This document shows positions 63,799 through 64,000 of a stretch of DNA of 64,000 nucleotides, piece by piece. How positions within the stretch are numbered: position 1 is the first letter of the stretch; every line of letters starts with the position of its first letter. The notes under the pieces were generated by a model, which made no database searches, was not told the origin of the DNA, and was given only the letters and a program-made list of their open reading frames with translations. Source of the DNA: Acidobacteriota bacterium (GTDB taxonomy: Bacteria; Acidobacteriota; Blastocatellia; Pyrinomonadales; Pyrinomonadaceae); contig JAHBSJ010000011.1 of the NCBI GenBank assembly GCA_019639155.1, forward strand, positions 45,046-109,045. Reading direction: 5' to 3'. Both the position numbers and the translations under genes were made by a program.

Positions 63799-64000
<202 letters not shown>

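Overview
The window is a chromosomal segment of a Gram-negative bacterium. The best guess is an Acidobacteriota member of the Blastocatellia/Pyrinomonadales type. Support: LpxD (lipid A), a complete S10-spc-alpha ribosomal cluster, a type IV pilin with PilS/PilR, a PEP-CTERM protein, three tandem secreted amidohydrolase-like proteins, and spacers rich in short tandem and inverted repeats. This placement is inference from gene content, not from a marker-gene search. LAYOUT. 1-5.7 kb: type IV pilus regulation (pilS, pilR), a sigma54-type promoter, pilA, a strong terminator, and an O-antigen-ligase-like membrane protein. 5.7-8.4 kb: ABC-2 exporter operon with a TPR partner. 8.4-14.0 kb: DUF2393-like protein, priA, lpxD, msrB, then a 21-bp-period tandem array and an orphan FN3-like protein. 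14.1-18.6 kb: leftward operon of three amidohydrolase paralogues, two of which lack the metal ligands. 18.8-27.4 kb: DCC-family protein, mutS2, a VapBC-like toxin-antitoxin pair, a Ser/Thr kinase, dnaG and rpoD. 27.4-34.2 kb: GT-C-like membrane protein, cca, a secreted protein, a YfcC-family transporter and ftcD. 34.3-37.5 kb: accessory island with a DUF1330 protein, a higA remnant, three integron-type gene cassettes with attC-like sites but no integrase in view (a CALIN), a remnant of a glyS 3' end, and a DUF5615/DUF433 toxin-antitoxin pair. 37.5-41 kb: glyS, a PEGA-type secreted protein and a PEP-CTERM protein. 41.2-64 kb, leftward: first rpsO-pnp and accC-accB, then the ribosomal cluster from rplQ-rpoA up to rpsJ and the 3' end of tuf. 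MAIN OBSERVATIONS. (1) Both toxin-antitoxin modules sit directly behind the 3' end of a housekeeping gene (mutS2, glyS). Each is followed by a second copy of that gene's tail with a different ending and its own stop codon, as if each insertion supplied a new gene end and displaced the old one. (2) A three-cassette integron-like array abuts the displaced glyS tail, and one cassette gene is broken at a T7 run. (3) mutS2 carries several palindromic intergenic-type repeats in frame. (4) Many spacers of the ribosomal cluster are built from tandem 7-nt or 9-nt units that fold back on themselves and often abut the stop codon. (5) A 12-unit, exactly 21-bp-period array of short palindromes precedes the orphan gene. 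(6) S17, L22, L24 and L4 carry unusual acidic/Ala-rich tails, and infA is absent from its usual place.
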